Source: Calidithermus chliarophilus DSM 9957 (GTDB lineage: Bacteria; Deinococcota; Deinococci; Deinococcales; Thermaceae). Taken from it: a stretch of 40,130 nucleotides of DNA. The stretch spans positions 1,883-42,012 of the forward strand of contig NZ_KE387023.1 of NCBI RefSeq assembly GCF_000430045.1, read 5' to 3'. A program made the translations under genes and the position numbers. Below, in pieces: positions 15,527 to 22,761 of this stretch (positions within the stretch are counted from its first letter, which is position 1; every line of letters begins with the position of its first letter). Below the pieces are notes generated by a model, which was not told the DNA's origin, ran no database searches, and saw only the letters and a list, made by a program, of their open reading frames with translations.

Positions 15527-15532
15527 ATTGTA
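15527..15532 (-). promoter_or_regulatory. Leaderless -10 box of tgt
   Basis: Minus-strand TACAAT ends five bases before the GTG start; no ribosome site is present. Confidence 0.65.
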
Positions 15533-15569
15533 TGAGGCTCCAGCAGAGCGGACAAACCCGCCCAGGGGT

Positions 15570-16460
15570 TCAGCGGCCCGCCAGGTAAACCCCCAGCAAC
15601 ACCAGGCCAGCCCCGCCCGCCAGCGGCAGCGTGAGGACTTCCCCCAGCACGACGGTGCCCAGCAGGGCCGCCGCGGCAGGCATGACATAGGTGGGCAGTG
15701 AGGAAACCGTAGCCCCGTAGCGGCGCACCATGTAGAAGACCAGCAGGATGGCCAGGCTCGAGCCAACCAACCCGGTGTAGACGACCGCGAACCAGCCCCA
15801 CCCGCTGACGCCCCCCGGCTCGAGGCCCCCTCCCAGGCTCAGCGGGGCCACCAGCAAAAGCCCGATCACCGTCTGCAGGGCGCTCACGGTCATGGGGTCG
15901 GTCCCCCGCAGGCGCAGCCGGGTGTAAACCACGGAAACCGCGACGGAAAGCGCCCCTGCCAGGCCCAGCAACTGTCCGCGCAGGTCGAAGCCGCTCCTGT
16001 CCGCGAGCCCGTTGGTGCTCGTGCCCAGCAGGAGCAGCACCCCGCCGAAAGCCAGGAACAACCCGGCCAGCTTGTTCGGCGTAAGCCGCTCACCCGGCAG
16101 CAACCAGTGGGCCAGGGCCGCGGTGAACAGGGGAGCCAGGGTGATGAATACGGTCAGCACGGCGCTCGAGATGAACTGCAAGGCCAGGGTGAAGGCCACC
16201 ACCGGGAAAGCCGCGTTGGTCAGGCCCACGAAGGCCAGATCGGCCCAGGTGCGCCCATTGCGCGGCACCGAACGCCGCAGGATCGCCAGGATCAGGACGA
16301 AGGCCAGCGCAGCGACGAGGAGCCGCAGCCCCACGAAAGGCAGCGGCGGGATCTCGCGGATTCCCAGGCGGTTGACCACGACCGAGCTCCCGAAGGCCAC
16401 TCCCGTCAAGACGATGAGGCCAACCTTTACCCAACCCGGCCTCAGCGTAGGGGTTCCCAT
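15570..16460 (-). CDS. EamA/RhaT-type DMT-superfamily transporter
   Basis: A 296-residue protein with ten predicted membrane helices arranged as two EamA repeats (first LIVLTGVAFGSSVVVNRLG to LLLLGTS, second LLGLAGALSVAVSVVYTR to VLLGVYLAGR). Members export metabolites, amino acids or drugs across the inner membrane; the substrate cannot be inferred. ATG 16460 is preferred over ATG 16469 because minus-strand TAGCAT lies seven bases before it. It is 48 bases upstream of tgt on the same strand. Confidence 0.85.
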   Translation of the reverse strand: MGTPTLRPGWVKVGLIVLTGVAFGSSVVVNRLGIREIPPLPFVGLRLLVAALAFVLILAILRRSVPRNGRTWADLAFVGLTNAAFPVVAFTLALQFISSAVLTVFITLAPLFTAALAHWLLPGERLTPNKLAGLFLAFGGVLLLLGTSTNGLADRSGFDLRGQLLGLAGALSVAVSVVYTRLRLRGTDPMTVSALQTVIGLLLVAPLSLGGGLEPGGVSGWGWFAVVYTGLVGSSLAILLVFYMVRRYGATVSSLPTYVMPAAAALLGTVVLGEVLTLPLAGGAGLVLLGVYLAGR

Positions 16461-16573
16461 ACCCGCCATGCTAAACCCTCCTCGAGATCCGCCCTATCCC
16501 GAGCCTTGACTGGCTCGAGAGGGTCAGGACTCGGTGGAAGGATAGCCCCAACCTGATAACGCAGCGGTAACGA

Positions 16574-17770
16574 TTACTGGCTTGCGCTGCTCGCGGGGGT
16601 GCAGCCGCCGGTGGTGCAGCTAAAGTCCTTGCCCTCGTCGTAGGTGAGGGCGCTGGTGCCGAGCTCGAGGCCCTTCCCCAGCACCTTGAACCCGGCCGAG
16701 ACCGCGCCGCTGGCCCCCAGGCCCGCCCGCACGGTGGCGGTGGCCGGGGCCGGCTTGAAGGTCATGCCCACGTAGGGCTTGGCCTCGAGGGTGGGCCCCG
16801 CCACCCCGTAGAGCTTCACGTCCAGCACCATCTTGGCGTAAAGCTGGCCGTTGCCGTTGCTGGGCACGGTGTAGCTGAAGGAGGGGTTGAGGTTGAAGCT
16901 GGGCGGCGTCCACACCCCCACCCACTTCTTCTCGGCGTCGCGGTCGTACTTCACCCCGGCGTTGACGCTGAGCGTGGGCTGGATGCCGGCCTGGATGGTC
17001 ACCTGGTTGTCGGCCCCGCCGGAAGCCCCCACCACCAGGCGCGGCGTGACCACCACCACCACCGGCACCGCCCCCACCAGGAAGGCCTGGCGCAAGGGGG
17101 CGAACTGCGCGATCTGCTTCTCGGTGCCCGCCCCCAGGCTGAACTTCTTGTCGGCCACGATCTTGGCCTGGAGCGAGGCGGTGAGGCTCCCGGCGAGCGC
17201 GGCCTCGAAAACGTCCACGCTGGGCACGCCGCTGCCGGCGGCCTTGTTGATGACCAACCGGAACTTCGGGCTGAGCTTCTGCTGCACGAAGCCGTTGAGG
17301 GTCACGGTCACCCCCTGCACCGGCTGGAAGCTCACGTTGCTGATGTTGATCTTCCCGGTCACGTCCTGCACGCTCACGCCGGGCAGCGCCTGCACCAGGC
17401 TGTCCTGCCCGATCTGCAGGTCGCCGAAGTCCAGGCTGGCGTCGCCCGCGGCCACGGCCTCCTCGAGGCTGGCCTCCTCGGTCTTGAGGTAGACCTTGCG
17501 CACGATCTGGGCGCCCACCTGCCGCGACTCGATGGTGGTCGCCTCGGTGATGCGGCGCACCAGCCCGTCGCCCTCGTCGCTGATGACGACTTGGCCGCTC
17601 TTCAGCTCCTTGTCGGTCTGCACGTACATCTCGCTGGCGGCCACCGAGTCCACCTCGGCCTCGGGGAGCACCACCGCGTTGGGGTCGAGACTGAAGCCGC
17701 CCGGCTCGGCCGGGGTGCAGCCGGCGAGCAGGGCCAGCAGGGCTACCGTGCCGATCAGGAATCTGTGCAT
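16574..17770 (-). CDS. Lipoprotein of unknown function, second gene of a coupled pair
   Basis: The 398-residue protein begins with a lipoprotein signal (MHRFLIGTVALLALLAGC), so it should be lipid-anchored. The body is rich in beta-branched residues with alternating patterns (for example VQGVTVTLNGFVQQKLS and AVPVVVVVTPRLVVGASG), suggesting a beta-sheet fold. Four Cys occur, two of them near the C-terminus (FSCTTGGC). I do not recognise the family. The ATG at 17770 shares its A with the stop of the upstream lipoprotein gene (TGATG), so translation is probably coupled and the two proteins may act together. Confidence 0.75.
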   Translation of the reverse strand: MHRFLIGTVALLALLAGCTPAEPGGFSLDPNAVVLPEAEVDSVAASEMYVQTDKELKSGQVVISDEGDGLVRRITEATTIESRQVGAQIVRKVYLKTEEASLEEAVAAGDASLDFGDLQIGQDSLVQALPGVSVQDVTGKINISNVSFQPVQGVTVTLNGFVQQKLSPKFRLVINKAAGSGVPSVDVFEAALAGSLTASLQAKIVADKKFSLGAGTEKQIAQFAPLRQAFLVGAVPVVVVVTPRLVVGASGGADNQVTIQAGIQPTLSVNAGVKYDRDAEKKWVGVWTPPSFNLNPSFSYTVPSNGNGQLYAKMVLDVKLYGVAGPTLEAKPYVGMTFKPAPATATVRAGLGASGAVSAGFKVLGKGLELGTSALTYDEGKDFSCTTGGCTPASSASQ

Positions 17771-18276
17771 CACTGCACCGCCTCGAGGGTGGTCTCCGCC
17801 ACGTCGCGCACGGCGGCCTGGCTGAGGTAGGCCTGGGTCTGTTGGTCGAGCTCTTCAGGGCTGAGCTTGCCGCGGAAGAGGTTCGGCGCCGAGACGGGCA
17901 CGTCGGTGAAGAGCAGGCGGAAGCGCGAGGTCCCGGTAGGCGGCAGCACCAGGTAGGTGGCCTGCCCCTGAGCGGTGACGTCGGTCTTGAGGGGGAAGGT
18001 ATGGGCGCCCGCCTCGAGCCGCACGTTGCGCTCGAGCACCACCGTGGTGGTGTCGGGGTCGACGGTGATCAGGGTGACGTAGCCCGGCCGGCTCAGGGTG
18101 AAGCCGAAGAAGGCCCGCTCGCGCAGCTTGTACTTCCCGCCCGCGCCGCGGTCGGGGGCGAAGCCGCTGATGACGGGCTGCAAGCCCCACTCGGCCCGCT
18201 GGGCGTCGCTCACGCCCAGCCTCGGGGCGCAGCCCGCGAGAACCGCCGCCAGGATCAGTACGCTGAAAAACCTCAT
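17770..18276 (-). CDS. Lipoprotein with DUF4384-like domain
   Basis: A 168-residue protein with a lipobox (AAVLAGC at 10-16). The middle part FFGFTLSRPGYVTLITVDPDTTTVVLERN and TFPLKTDVTAQGQATYLVLPP matches the pattern of DUF4384 domains, a beta-sandwich found in surface and stress-related proteins of Deinococcota and others. A leaderless start is indicated by TAAACT six bases before the ATG. It overlaps the start of the next lipoprotein gene by one base. Confidence 0.75.
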   Translation of the reverse strand: MRFFSVLILAAVLAGCAPRLGVSDAQRAEWGLQPVISGFAPDRGAGGKYKLRERAFFGFTLSRPGYVTLITVDPDTTTVVLERNVRLEAGAHTFPLKTDVTAQGQATYLVLPPTGTSRFRLLFTDVPVSAPNLFRGKLSPEELDQQTQAYLSQAAVRDVAETTLEAVQ

Positions 18277-18282
18277 CGCCAG

Positions 18283-18288
18283 AGTTTA
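18283..18288 (-). promoter_or_regulatory. Leaderless -10 box of the DUF4384-like gene
   Basis: Minus-strand TAAACT lies six bases before the ATG at 18276. Confidence 0.6.
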
Positions 18289-18311
18289 CCAGCGGGGGCG
18301 CGAAACCCGGC

Positions 18312-18341
18312 TTAAGCTGGCGTTGAGCTTGTTGCTATACT
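18312..18341 (+). promoter_or_regulatory. Promoter of crcB
   Basis: TTAAGC (18312-18317), an 18-bp spacer and TATACT (18336-18341) are followed by six bases and the ATG. With a leaderless message there is no room for a fluoride riboswitch. Confidence 0.6.
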
Positions 18342-18347
18342 CCGCCC

Positions 18348-18722
18348 ATGAAGTTGCTGCTGGTGATGCTGGGCGGGGCGCTGGGCTCGGCCCTGCGCTA
18401 CGGCCTGGGGGCCTGGGTCCAGGCTTGGGCCGGGCCCGGCTTCCCCTGGAGCACCTTCCTCGTCAACACGAGCGGCAGCTTCCTCATCGGCGTGGTGTTG
18501 CGGCTGAGCCTGGAGGGCGGCCTCTCCGCCGAGGCGCGGCTGTTCCTGGCGGTGGGGCTCCTGGGCGGCTACACCACCTTCTCCACCTTTAGCTGGGAGA
18601 CCCTGACCCTGCTGCAGGGCGGCGAGTGGCTGCGGGCTTGGGGCTACGTCTTGGGCAGCGTCCTGCTGGGCTTCGCGGCGGTGCTGGCGGGGTACTGGCT
18701 GGGCGGCCGGCTGGGGGGTTGA
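18348..18722 (+). CDS. crcB: Fluoride channel CrcB/Fluc
   Basis: A 124-residue, four-helix membrane protein of the CrcB/Fluc family, which exports fluoride as an antiparallel dimer. Typical motifs are GGALGSALRYGL (9-20), PWSTFLVNTSGSFLIG with the conserved Asn 40, and GLLGGYTTFSTFSWE with the phenylalanines that line the pore. Length is standard. A leaderless TATACT promoter drives it. It overlaps in operon with a DUF190 gene starting three bases after its stop, a common partnership for this family. Confidence 0.93.
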   Translation: MKLLLVMLGGALGSALRYGLGAWVQAWAGPGFPWSTFLVNTSGSFLIGVVLRLSLEGGLSAEARLFLAVGLLGGYTTFSTFSWETLTLLQGGEWLRAWGYVLGSVLLGFAAVLAGYWLGGRLGG

Positions 18723-18725
18723 GCG

Positions 18726-19061
18726 ATGAAACTCGAGGGGGAAGCCAAGCTTTTGCGCATCTTCATCGGCGAGAGCGACAAGTGGCAGGGCCGCCCGCTC
18801 TACGAGGCCATCGTGCTCGAGGCCAAGCAACACGGCCTGGCCGGGGCCACCGTGTTCAAGGGCGTCATGGGCTTCGGGGCGCACTCGCGCATCCACAGCG
18901 CCAAGCTCCTCCAGCTCTCCGAAGACCTGCCCCTCATGATCGAGATCGTGGACAGCGACGAGAAGATCCGGGCCTTCCTCCCGGTGCTCGACGCCATGGT
19001 GCGGGAGGGGTTGGTGACGCTCGAGCGCGTCGAGGTGATCCGCTACAGCGGCAGCGGGTGA
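18726..19061 (+). CDS. DUF190 family protein
   Basis: This 111-residue protein matches DUF190: LRIFIGESDKWQGRPLYEAI, GLAGATVFKGVMGFGAHSRIH, LPLMIEIVDSDEKIRAFLP and a C-terminal VTLERVEVIRY. DUF190 proteins have a PII-like ferredoxin fold and often sit next to crcB or metal transporters, so a regulatory role for the fluoride channel is inferred. It follows crcB by three bases and ends before a good terminator. Confidence 0.9.
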   Translation: MKLEGEAKLLRIFIGESDKWQGRPLYEAIVLEAKQHGLAGATVFKGVMGFGAHSRIHSAKLLQLSEDLPLMIEIVDSDEKIRAFLPVLDAMVREGLVTLERVEVIRYSGSG

Positions 19062-19076
19062 AGGCCCGCTTCGTGT

Positions 19077-19098
19077 AAGGCCTCGAGCGAGGCCTTTT
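19077..19098 (+). terminator. Terminator of the crcB-DUF190 operon
   Basis: AAGGCCTCG and CGAGGCCTT form a 9-bp stem around a two-base loop centred on CTCGAG, followed by TT. Confidence 0.8.
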
Positions 19099-19302
19099 GG
19101 GCTCGACTGAGAATTAACCCCGTGAGGCAGGATATAAACCTAGTTCATAATTACCGTAGTTCCACCCAAAACCAGCTTTTCTAAACGAAAATCACGGGCC
19201 ATTGGTCGAGGCTGAGAATCAGGTCAATTTCGCATGATCCGGGATTGAGTCTTGTTACAGTTGGGCTGACCTCGAGATATCGAGGAAAAGGAGTTTCAGC
19301 GT
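19099..19302. other. AT-richer leader region of the 19.3-kb lipoprotein gene
   Basis: No gene is visible. The stretch is clearly poorer in GC than its surroundings. Near the gene CCTCGA (19270-19275) and TCGAGG (19280-19285) form a short dyad before the ribosome site AAAAGGAG, and TACAGT around 19256 may serve as a -10 box. Confidence 0.4.
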
Positions 19303-19815
19303 ATGAAGCTAAAGGCTACTCTTTTGGCCCTGCTCAGCTTGGCTACCCTCAGCGCGTGCGTGCCCTTCGAAAAAGGGGGTTCCGCTTATAACCCTATTGT
19401 CATCGACAACCCCCTGTTCGGTGAGGCGAAGGTCAAGGCAGGGGCGACCAGCTACATCGCGGTCCATCTGAACCCTAGCCTCCTGGGCATCTCAGAGAGG
19501 GCCTTCGATCCGATGGACAGCGAAACCCACTCGGCTAGCGTGGGTTCTTACATCAAAAGGTCGATCGGCGGCTTTAGGCTCGCGAGTGTCGAGGGGGAGG
19601 GCTGGAAGCTCGAGCTCGCAGGGTCGAACCTGATCCGCCGCATCGCCAGCCGCTCTGGCAATAGCACTTACTTTTACAACTACGTGGAGGTCGTCTTCGC
19701 CGCCACCCCCGTAAGCGAAAACCCCGAACGAGCAGTAGGTGCCTTCGTTAGCTACAACGGCAAAACTCACCCGATCCTGCTGCGTCTGTCTGTAGAAAGC
19801 CCCGACAAAAAGTAA
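19303..19815 (+). CDS. Small lipoprotein of unknown function
   Basis: A 170-residue protein with a lipoprotein signal ending LATLSAC (13-19). The body is soluble and beta-rich (for example NYVEVVFAATPVSENPE); no family is recognised. Unlike most neighbours it uses a ribosome site (AAGGAG), and its DNA is less GC-rich with mixed third positions, suggesting a different origin or weak codon selection. It is monocistronic, bounded by terminators on both sides. Confidence 0.75.
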   Translation: MKLKATLLALLSLATLSACVPFEKGGSAYNPIVIDNPLFGEAKVKAGATSYIAVHLNPSLLGISERAFDPMDSETHSASVGSYIKRSIGGFRLASVEGEGWKLELAGSNLIRRIASRSGNSTYFYNYVEVVFAATPVSENPERAVGAFVSYNGKTHPILLRLSVESPDKK

Positions 19816-19865
19816 GAGCGGCTCCCACGGATACCTCGCATAGCTGAGTCGGCTGAGTGGGATAA

Positions 19866-19891
19866 AACGCCCGCCGATCCCGGCGGGCGTT
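19866..19891. terminator. Strong hairpin terminator after the lipoprotein gene
   Basis: AACGCCCGCCG and CGGCGGGCGTT form an 11-bp stem with loop ATCC, 50 bases after the lipoprotein stop. A-rich and T-containing flanks are short. Confidence 0.7.
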
Positions 19892-19946
19892 CGCGGGAAA
19901 CGCGATAAGTGTGCGCTCCCTTACCCGGCCCCCAAAGGGCCGGGTC

Positions 19947-19952
19947 TATCGT
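19947..19952 (+). promoter_or_regulatory. Leaderless start context of the molybdoprotein gene
   Basis: TATCGT at about 19947-19952 is followed by six bases and the ATG at 19959; no ribosome site is seen. Confidence 0.5.
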
Positions 19953-19958
19953 TGGGCT

Positions 19959-20558
19959 ATGTTCGGCAAATTCCTCAAGAAGTCCGGCGACGAGGAGGAG
20001 GGGCGGGTCCCTCCCGGGCAGGTGCTCACCGAGAAATTCCCGGTGCTGACCTACGGCCCCACCCCCAGCCTGAAGCCCGAAGAGGTCAGGGTATCGCTCA
20101 CGGGCCTCGTAGAGCAGCCCCTCGAGCTCTCCTGGGCCGAGCTCATGGCCCTGCCCCAGTCCGAGCTCACCGCCGACTTCCACTGCGTCACCCGCTGGAG
20201 CAAGCTCGACGTGCGGTGGCGGGGCGTGAAGGTGCTCGACCTGATGAGCCAGGTCCGGCTCAAGCCGCAGGCCGGCGCGGTCTTGATCCACTGCTACGGC
20301 GGCTACACCACCAACCTCACCCTCGACGACTTCCTCCGCCCGGAAAACCTGCTCGCCCACACCCTCTTCGGCGAGCCCATCCCCCGCGACCACGGCGGCC
20401 CCCTGCGCCTCATCGTGCCCCACCTCTACGCCTGGAAGAGCGCCAAGTGGCTACGCGGCTTCGAGTTCACCCAGGACGAGAAGCTGGGCTTCTGGGAGGT
20501 CAACGGCTACCACCGGCGGGGGGATCCCTGGAAGGAAGAGCGGTTTAGTGACGAGTGA
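19959..20558 (+). CDS. Sulfite-oxidase-like molybdopterin oxidoreductase (SUOX/YedY fold)
   Basis: The 199-residue protein is a compact molybdopterin-domain enzyme. VSLTGLVEQPLELSWAELMALP and DFHCVTRWSKLDVRWRGV are typical of the family; Cys 76 is the expected molybdenum ligand. YGGYTTNLTLDDFL, LIVPHLYAWKSAKWLRGFEF and FWEVNGYHRRGDPW complete the pattern. It lacks a signal peptide, a haem domain and the C-terminal dimerisation domain of true sulfite oxidases, so it is a stand-alone cytoplasmic form of unknown substrate. It is leaderless and monocistronic. Confidence 0.88.
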   Translation: MFGKFLKKSGDEEEGRVPPGQVLTEKFPVLTYGPTPSLKPEEVRVSLTGLVEQPLELSWAELMALPQSELTADFHCVTRWSKLDVRWRGVKVLDLMSQVRLKPQAGAVLIHCYGGYTTNLTLDDFLRPENLLAHTLFGEPIPRDHGGPLRLIVPHLYAWKSAKWLRGFEFTQDEKLGFWEVNGYHRRGDPWKEERFSDE

Positions 20559-20683
20559 GTCGATGGTCGATAGCCCATAGCTGATAGCCAAACGCAAAAC
20601 GCAAGACGCAAGACGCAAAAAATCCCCTCCTTCCGGCCGGAAGGAGGGGCAGGGGTGGGAAAGCTGAGGGCTGACGGCTTACA
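20559..20683. repeat. Heptamer mosaic array 3 with central hairpin
   Basis: GTCGATG, GTCGATA, GCCCATA, GCTGATA (20559-20586), then AAACGCA twice and AGACGCA twice in exact phase (20590-20617), then the palindromic hairpin at 20624-20649, then GCTGAGG, GCTGACG, GCTTACA (20663-20683). The same block order is seen, inverted, at 22.6 and 35.8 kb. Confidence 0.85.
20617..20649 (-). terminator. Palindromic terminator of the BMP-type gene
   Basis: A perfect 26-bp palindrome built on CCCCTCCTTCCGG and its complement lies at 20624-20649. On the minus strand it is followed by ATTTTTT, a textbook intrinsic terminator for the gene ending at 20686. Confidence 0.85.
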
Positions 20684-20685
20684 GG

Positions 20686-21777
20686 CTACCGAGTGTCCGG
20701 CACCTTGATCTGGCCGCTGATGACGGCTTTCTTTAGGGCCTCGAGCTCGCGGCGCAGGGTGTCGGGGATGAGGGCCTGGTTGAAGGGGTCGAGGGCGAAG
20801 TCCAGACCGCCCTCCTTGAGGCCCAGGCTCACGATGCCGCCTTTGAAGGTTCCCTTGACCACGGCTTCCACGGCGCGGAAGGCGGCGACGTCGACCTTCT
20901 TGAGCATGCAGGTGAGGGCGTGGTTGAGGGTCTGGGGGTTGGAGTCGGTGTCGCCCAGGAAGTTGAGGTTGCCGTCGCCGCCGATGAAGAACATGGGGCG
21001 GGTGTTGCCCGTGCAGGCTTGGGTATAGGCGGCGTACTTGGGCACCGTGCGGAAGGGGTCGCGGATGAAGCGGACGCCCCTGGGCAGGTCGCCGGCCTTG
21101 AGGCAGCGGGTCTCCTTGACGTAGTTGAACACCCCCAGCCCGCTCGCGCCGGCGGCGGCGTAGATGATGTCGGCGCCCTGGGCTTTTTGCAGGCCGGCGA
21201 TCTCCTTGGCCTTGGCCGGGTCGTTGAAGGCGGCCGGGGTGTTGCCCACGTAGTTGGCGATCACCCGGCAGGTGGGGCAGGCCTTCTTGACCCCCTCGCG
21301 GTAGCCCACCTCGAACTTGTGGATGAGGGGGATGTCCATGCCCCCGACGAAGCCCACCACCCCGGTCTGGGTCAGGCGGCCGGCGATGTAGCCCACCAAG
21401 AAGGTGCCCTCGTTCTCGCGGAACACCAGGCTTTGCACGTTGGGCTGGTCGGAGACGCTGTCGATGAGGGCGAACTTGGTGTCCTTGAACTCCTTGGCGG
21501 TCGCGGTGATGCCCGGCTCGGTGGCGAAGCCCACCCCGATGATGAGGTCGAAGCCCTCCTCGGCGAACTTGCGCACCCCCGGCAGCACCTGGGAGGGGTC
21601 GCCGGGCTCGAAGTCGTAGAGCAGGGCCTTGAGCTGCTGGGCGGCCCGCTGGGCCCCGGCGTAGGCCACGCCGTTGAAGGTGGGGTCGTTCTTGCCCCCC
21701 GTGTCGAAGGCCATGCCCACCCGGACCTGGGCCGAAGCCAGCCCGCACAGCACGAGCAGCGCGATCCACGGTTTCAT
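20686..21777 (-). CDS. BMP/PnrA-type ABC transporter substrate-binding protein
   Basis: This 363-residue protein has a Sec signal peptide (MKPWIALLVLCGLASA, cleaved before QV) and the BMP family pattern: GMAFDTGGKNDPTFNGVAYAG, YDFEPGDPSQVLPGVRKFAEEGFDLIIGVGF, FLVGYIAGRLTQTGVVGFVGG, GADIIYAAAGASGLGVFNYV and FIGGDGNLN. Relatives bind nucleosides (PnrA, BmpA) or other small ligands. No lipobox is present, so it should be a free periplasmic protein. Matching permeases are not in the window. Minus-strand TATACT lies eight bases before the ATG. Confidence 0.88.
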   Translation of the reverse strand: MKPWIALLVLCGLASAQVRVGMAFDTGGKNDPTFNGVAYAGAQRAAQQLKALLYDFEPGDPSQVLPGVRKFAEEGFDLIIGVGFATEPGITATAKEFKDTKFALIDSVSDQPNVQSLVFRENEGTFLVGYIAGRLTQTGVVGFVGGMDIPLIHKFEVGYREGVKKACPTCRVIANYVGNTPAAFNDPAKAKEIAGLQKAQGADIIYAAAGASGLGVFNYVKETRCLKAGDLPRGVRFIRDPFRTVPKYAAYTQACTGNTRPMFFIGGDGNLNFLGDTDSNPQTLNHALTCMLKKVDVAAFRAVEAVVKGTFKGGIVSLGLKEGGLDFALDPFNQALIPDTLRRELEALKKAVISGQIKVPDTR

Positions 21778-21785
21778 ATGCCCCG

Positions 21786-21791
21786 AGTATA
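21786..21791 (-). promoter_or_regulatory. -10 box of the BMP-type gene
   Basis: Minus-strand TATACT ends eight bases before the ATG at 21777, giving a very short or absent 5' UTR. Confidence 0.55.
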
Positions 21792-21844
21792 GCCACCGGC
21801 CCAGCCCCGGCGGTAGCGTGTCTCAAGGTTGGATTGAGGGCGCG

Positions 21845-22042
21845 ATACCGGATTCAAAAAGATAATCATCCGAACCAAAGAGACCCAGGGGCTATCTTTT
21901 CGGATCCCAGAGCACACCCCTCCCTGACGGTCGGCGAAGCAAGCGTCTCCCTTCCAAGGGGCGCTACCGCCCTCCGCTACGCGGATAACTTCGGTCGGGT
22001 CAGTTCGCCGCCATCCGGCGCCGAACTAACCGAATCTGGTAT
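21845..22042 (+). mobile_element. MITE-like element, copy 1 (198 bp)
   Basis: The element starts ATACCGGATTC (21845-21855) and ends GAATCTGGTAT (22032-22042), terminal inverted repeats matching in 10 of 11 positions. Inside, AAAAGATA (21857-21864) pairs with TATCTTTT (21893-21900), and a second hairpin lies near the right end. A second copy in the same orientation is at 28755-28955. It encodes nothing and lies in the promoter region of the 22.1-kb gene. No clear target duplication is seen. Confidence 0.75.
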
Positions 22043-22074
22043 GAAAACCCCTCCGGGCGCTAGGCTATGGGGGT

Positions 22075-22536
22075 ATGCGCCCTTACCTCGTGCTGCTCGC
22101 GCTGTTGTGGGGAATGGCCTCGGCCCAGAGCTACGAGCCCAACCGCCTCTTCGTCGGGGCGGGCCTGGACTTCAACTGGCTGGCGGGCTCGAGCTACCCC
22201 TCGCTCACCTTCCAGGCAGGCGACTACGACCTCTTCGGCTCGCTCGGCCTGAGGGCCCACGTCGGCTTCGGCCAGGGCTCGGTGGGCTTCTTCGAGTTCG
22301 GCCTCCACGCCCTCACCGCCCTCGGCCAGGGCCGCTTCTTCCCCTACGGCGGCGGCGGCCTGGGCGTGATCTTCGGCGGCGGGGTGGCGCTGTGGGGCCT
22401 CGAGGGCGTGGCCGGCGCCGAGTTCTTCGTCAACCCCACCCTCAGCATCGGCGCCGAGATCGCCCCCTCGCTCTACCTCGCCAACGGCTCGGCCGTGTTC
22501 GGCTTCCGCCTGAGGCTGGGGCCGAATTTGCGTTGA
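22075..22536 (+). CDS. Small secreted, probably outer-membrane beta-barrel protein
   Basis: A 153-residue protein with a Sec signal (MRPYLVLLALLWGMASA, cleaved before QS). The mature part shows alternating hydrophobic/polar strands with many Gly and aromatic residues (LFVGAGLDFNWLAG, VGFFEFGLHALTALG, LSIGAEIAPSLYLANG), typical of small eight-stranded barrels. No named family is recognised. The start ATG lies eight bases after TAGGCT. Its upstream region is the MITE-like element, which may influence expression. Confidence 0.7.
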   Translation: MRPYLVLLALLWGMASAQSYEPNRLFVGAGLDFNWLAGSSYPSLTFQAGDYDLFGSLGLRAHVGFGQGSVGFFEFGLHALTALGQGRFFPYGGGGLGVIFGGGVALWGLEGVAGAEFFVNPTLSIGAEIAPSLYLANGSAVFGFRLRLGPNLR

Positions 22537-22570
22537 ACAGCAAGCTTCCAGCCCTCAGTTTTCCCCTGCC

Positions 22571-22757
22571 CCTCTCCGACCGGAGGGAGGATTTCCTGCG
22601 CCTTGCGCCTTGCGTCTTGCGTTTTGCGTTCGGCGTTCGGCGTTCGGCGTTCGGCGTTCGGCGGCGTTCGGCGTATTGCGTACGACCCGCGCCCGGCGCC
22701 CGGCTATCGGCTATCGGCTATCGGCTATCGACCATCGACTATCGACCCTCGACCACC
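22571..22757. repeat. Heptamer mosaic array 4 with decayed hairpin
   Basis: A hairpin CTCTCCG/CGGAGGG (22572-22587, one G-U pair) is followed by nine perfect-phase units: CTGCGCC, TTGCGCC, TTGCGTC, TTGCGTT twice and CGGCGTT four times (22596-22658), a TTGCGTACG block, and eight units from four GGCTATC through GACCATC, GACTATC, GACCCTC to GACCACC (22702-22757). It is the inverted version of array 3. The gradual change from GGCTATC to GACCACC in constant phase shows that the different heptamers are related. Confidence 0.88.
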
Positions 22758-22761
22758 GACA

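Noticed and set aside
18277..18347. Fluoride riboswitch upstream of crcB
   Set aside because: The gap is only 71 bases and the -10 box lies six bases before the ATG, leaving no transcribed leader.
22541..22760. Coding ORFs spanning the heptamer arrays
   Set aside because: Repetitive peptides such as FGVRRSA arise because a 7-base period cycles through all frames; the repeats are non-coding.
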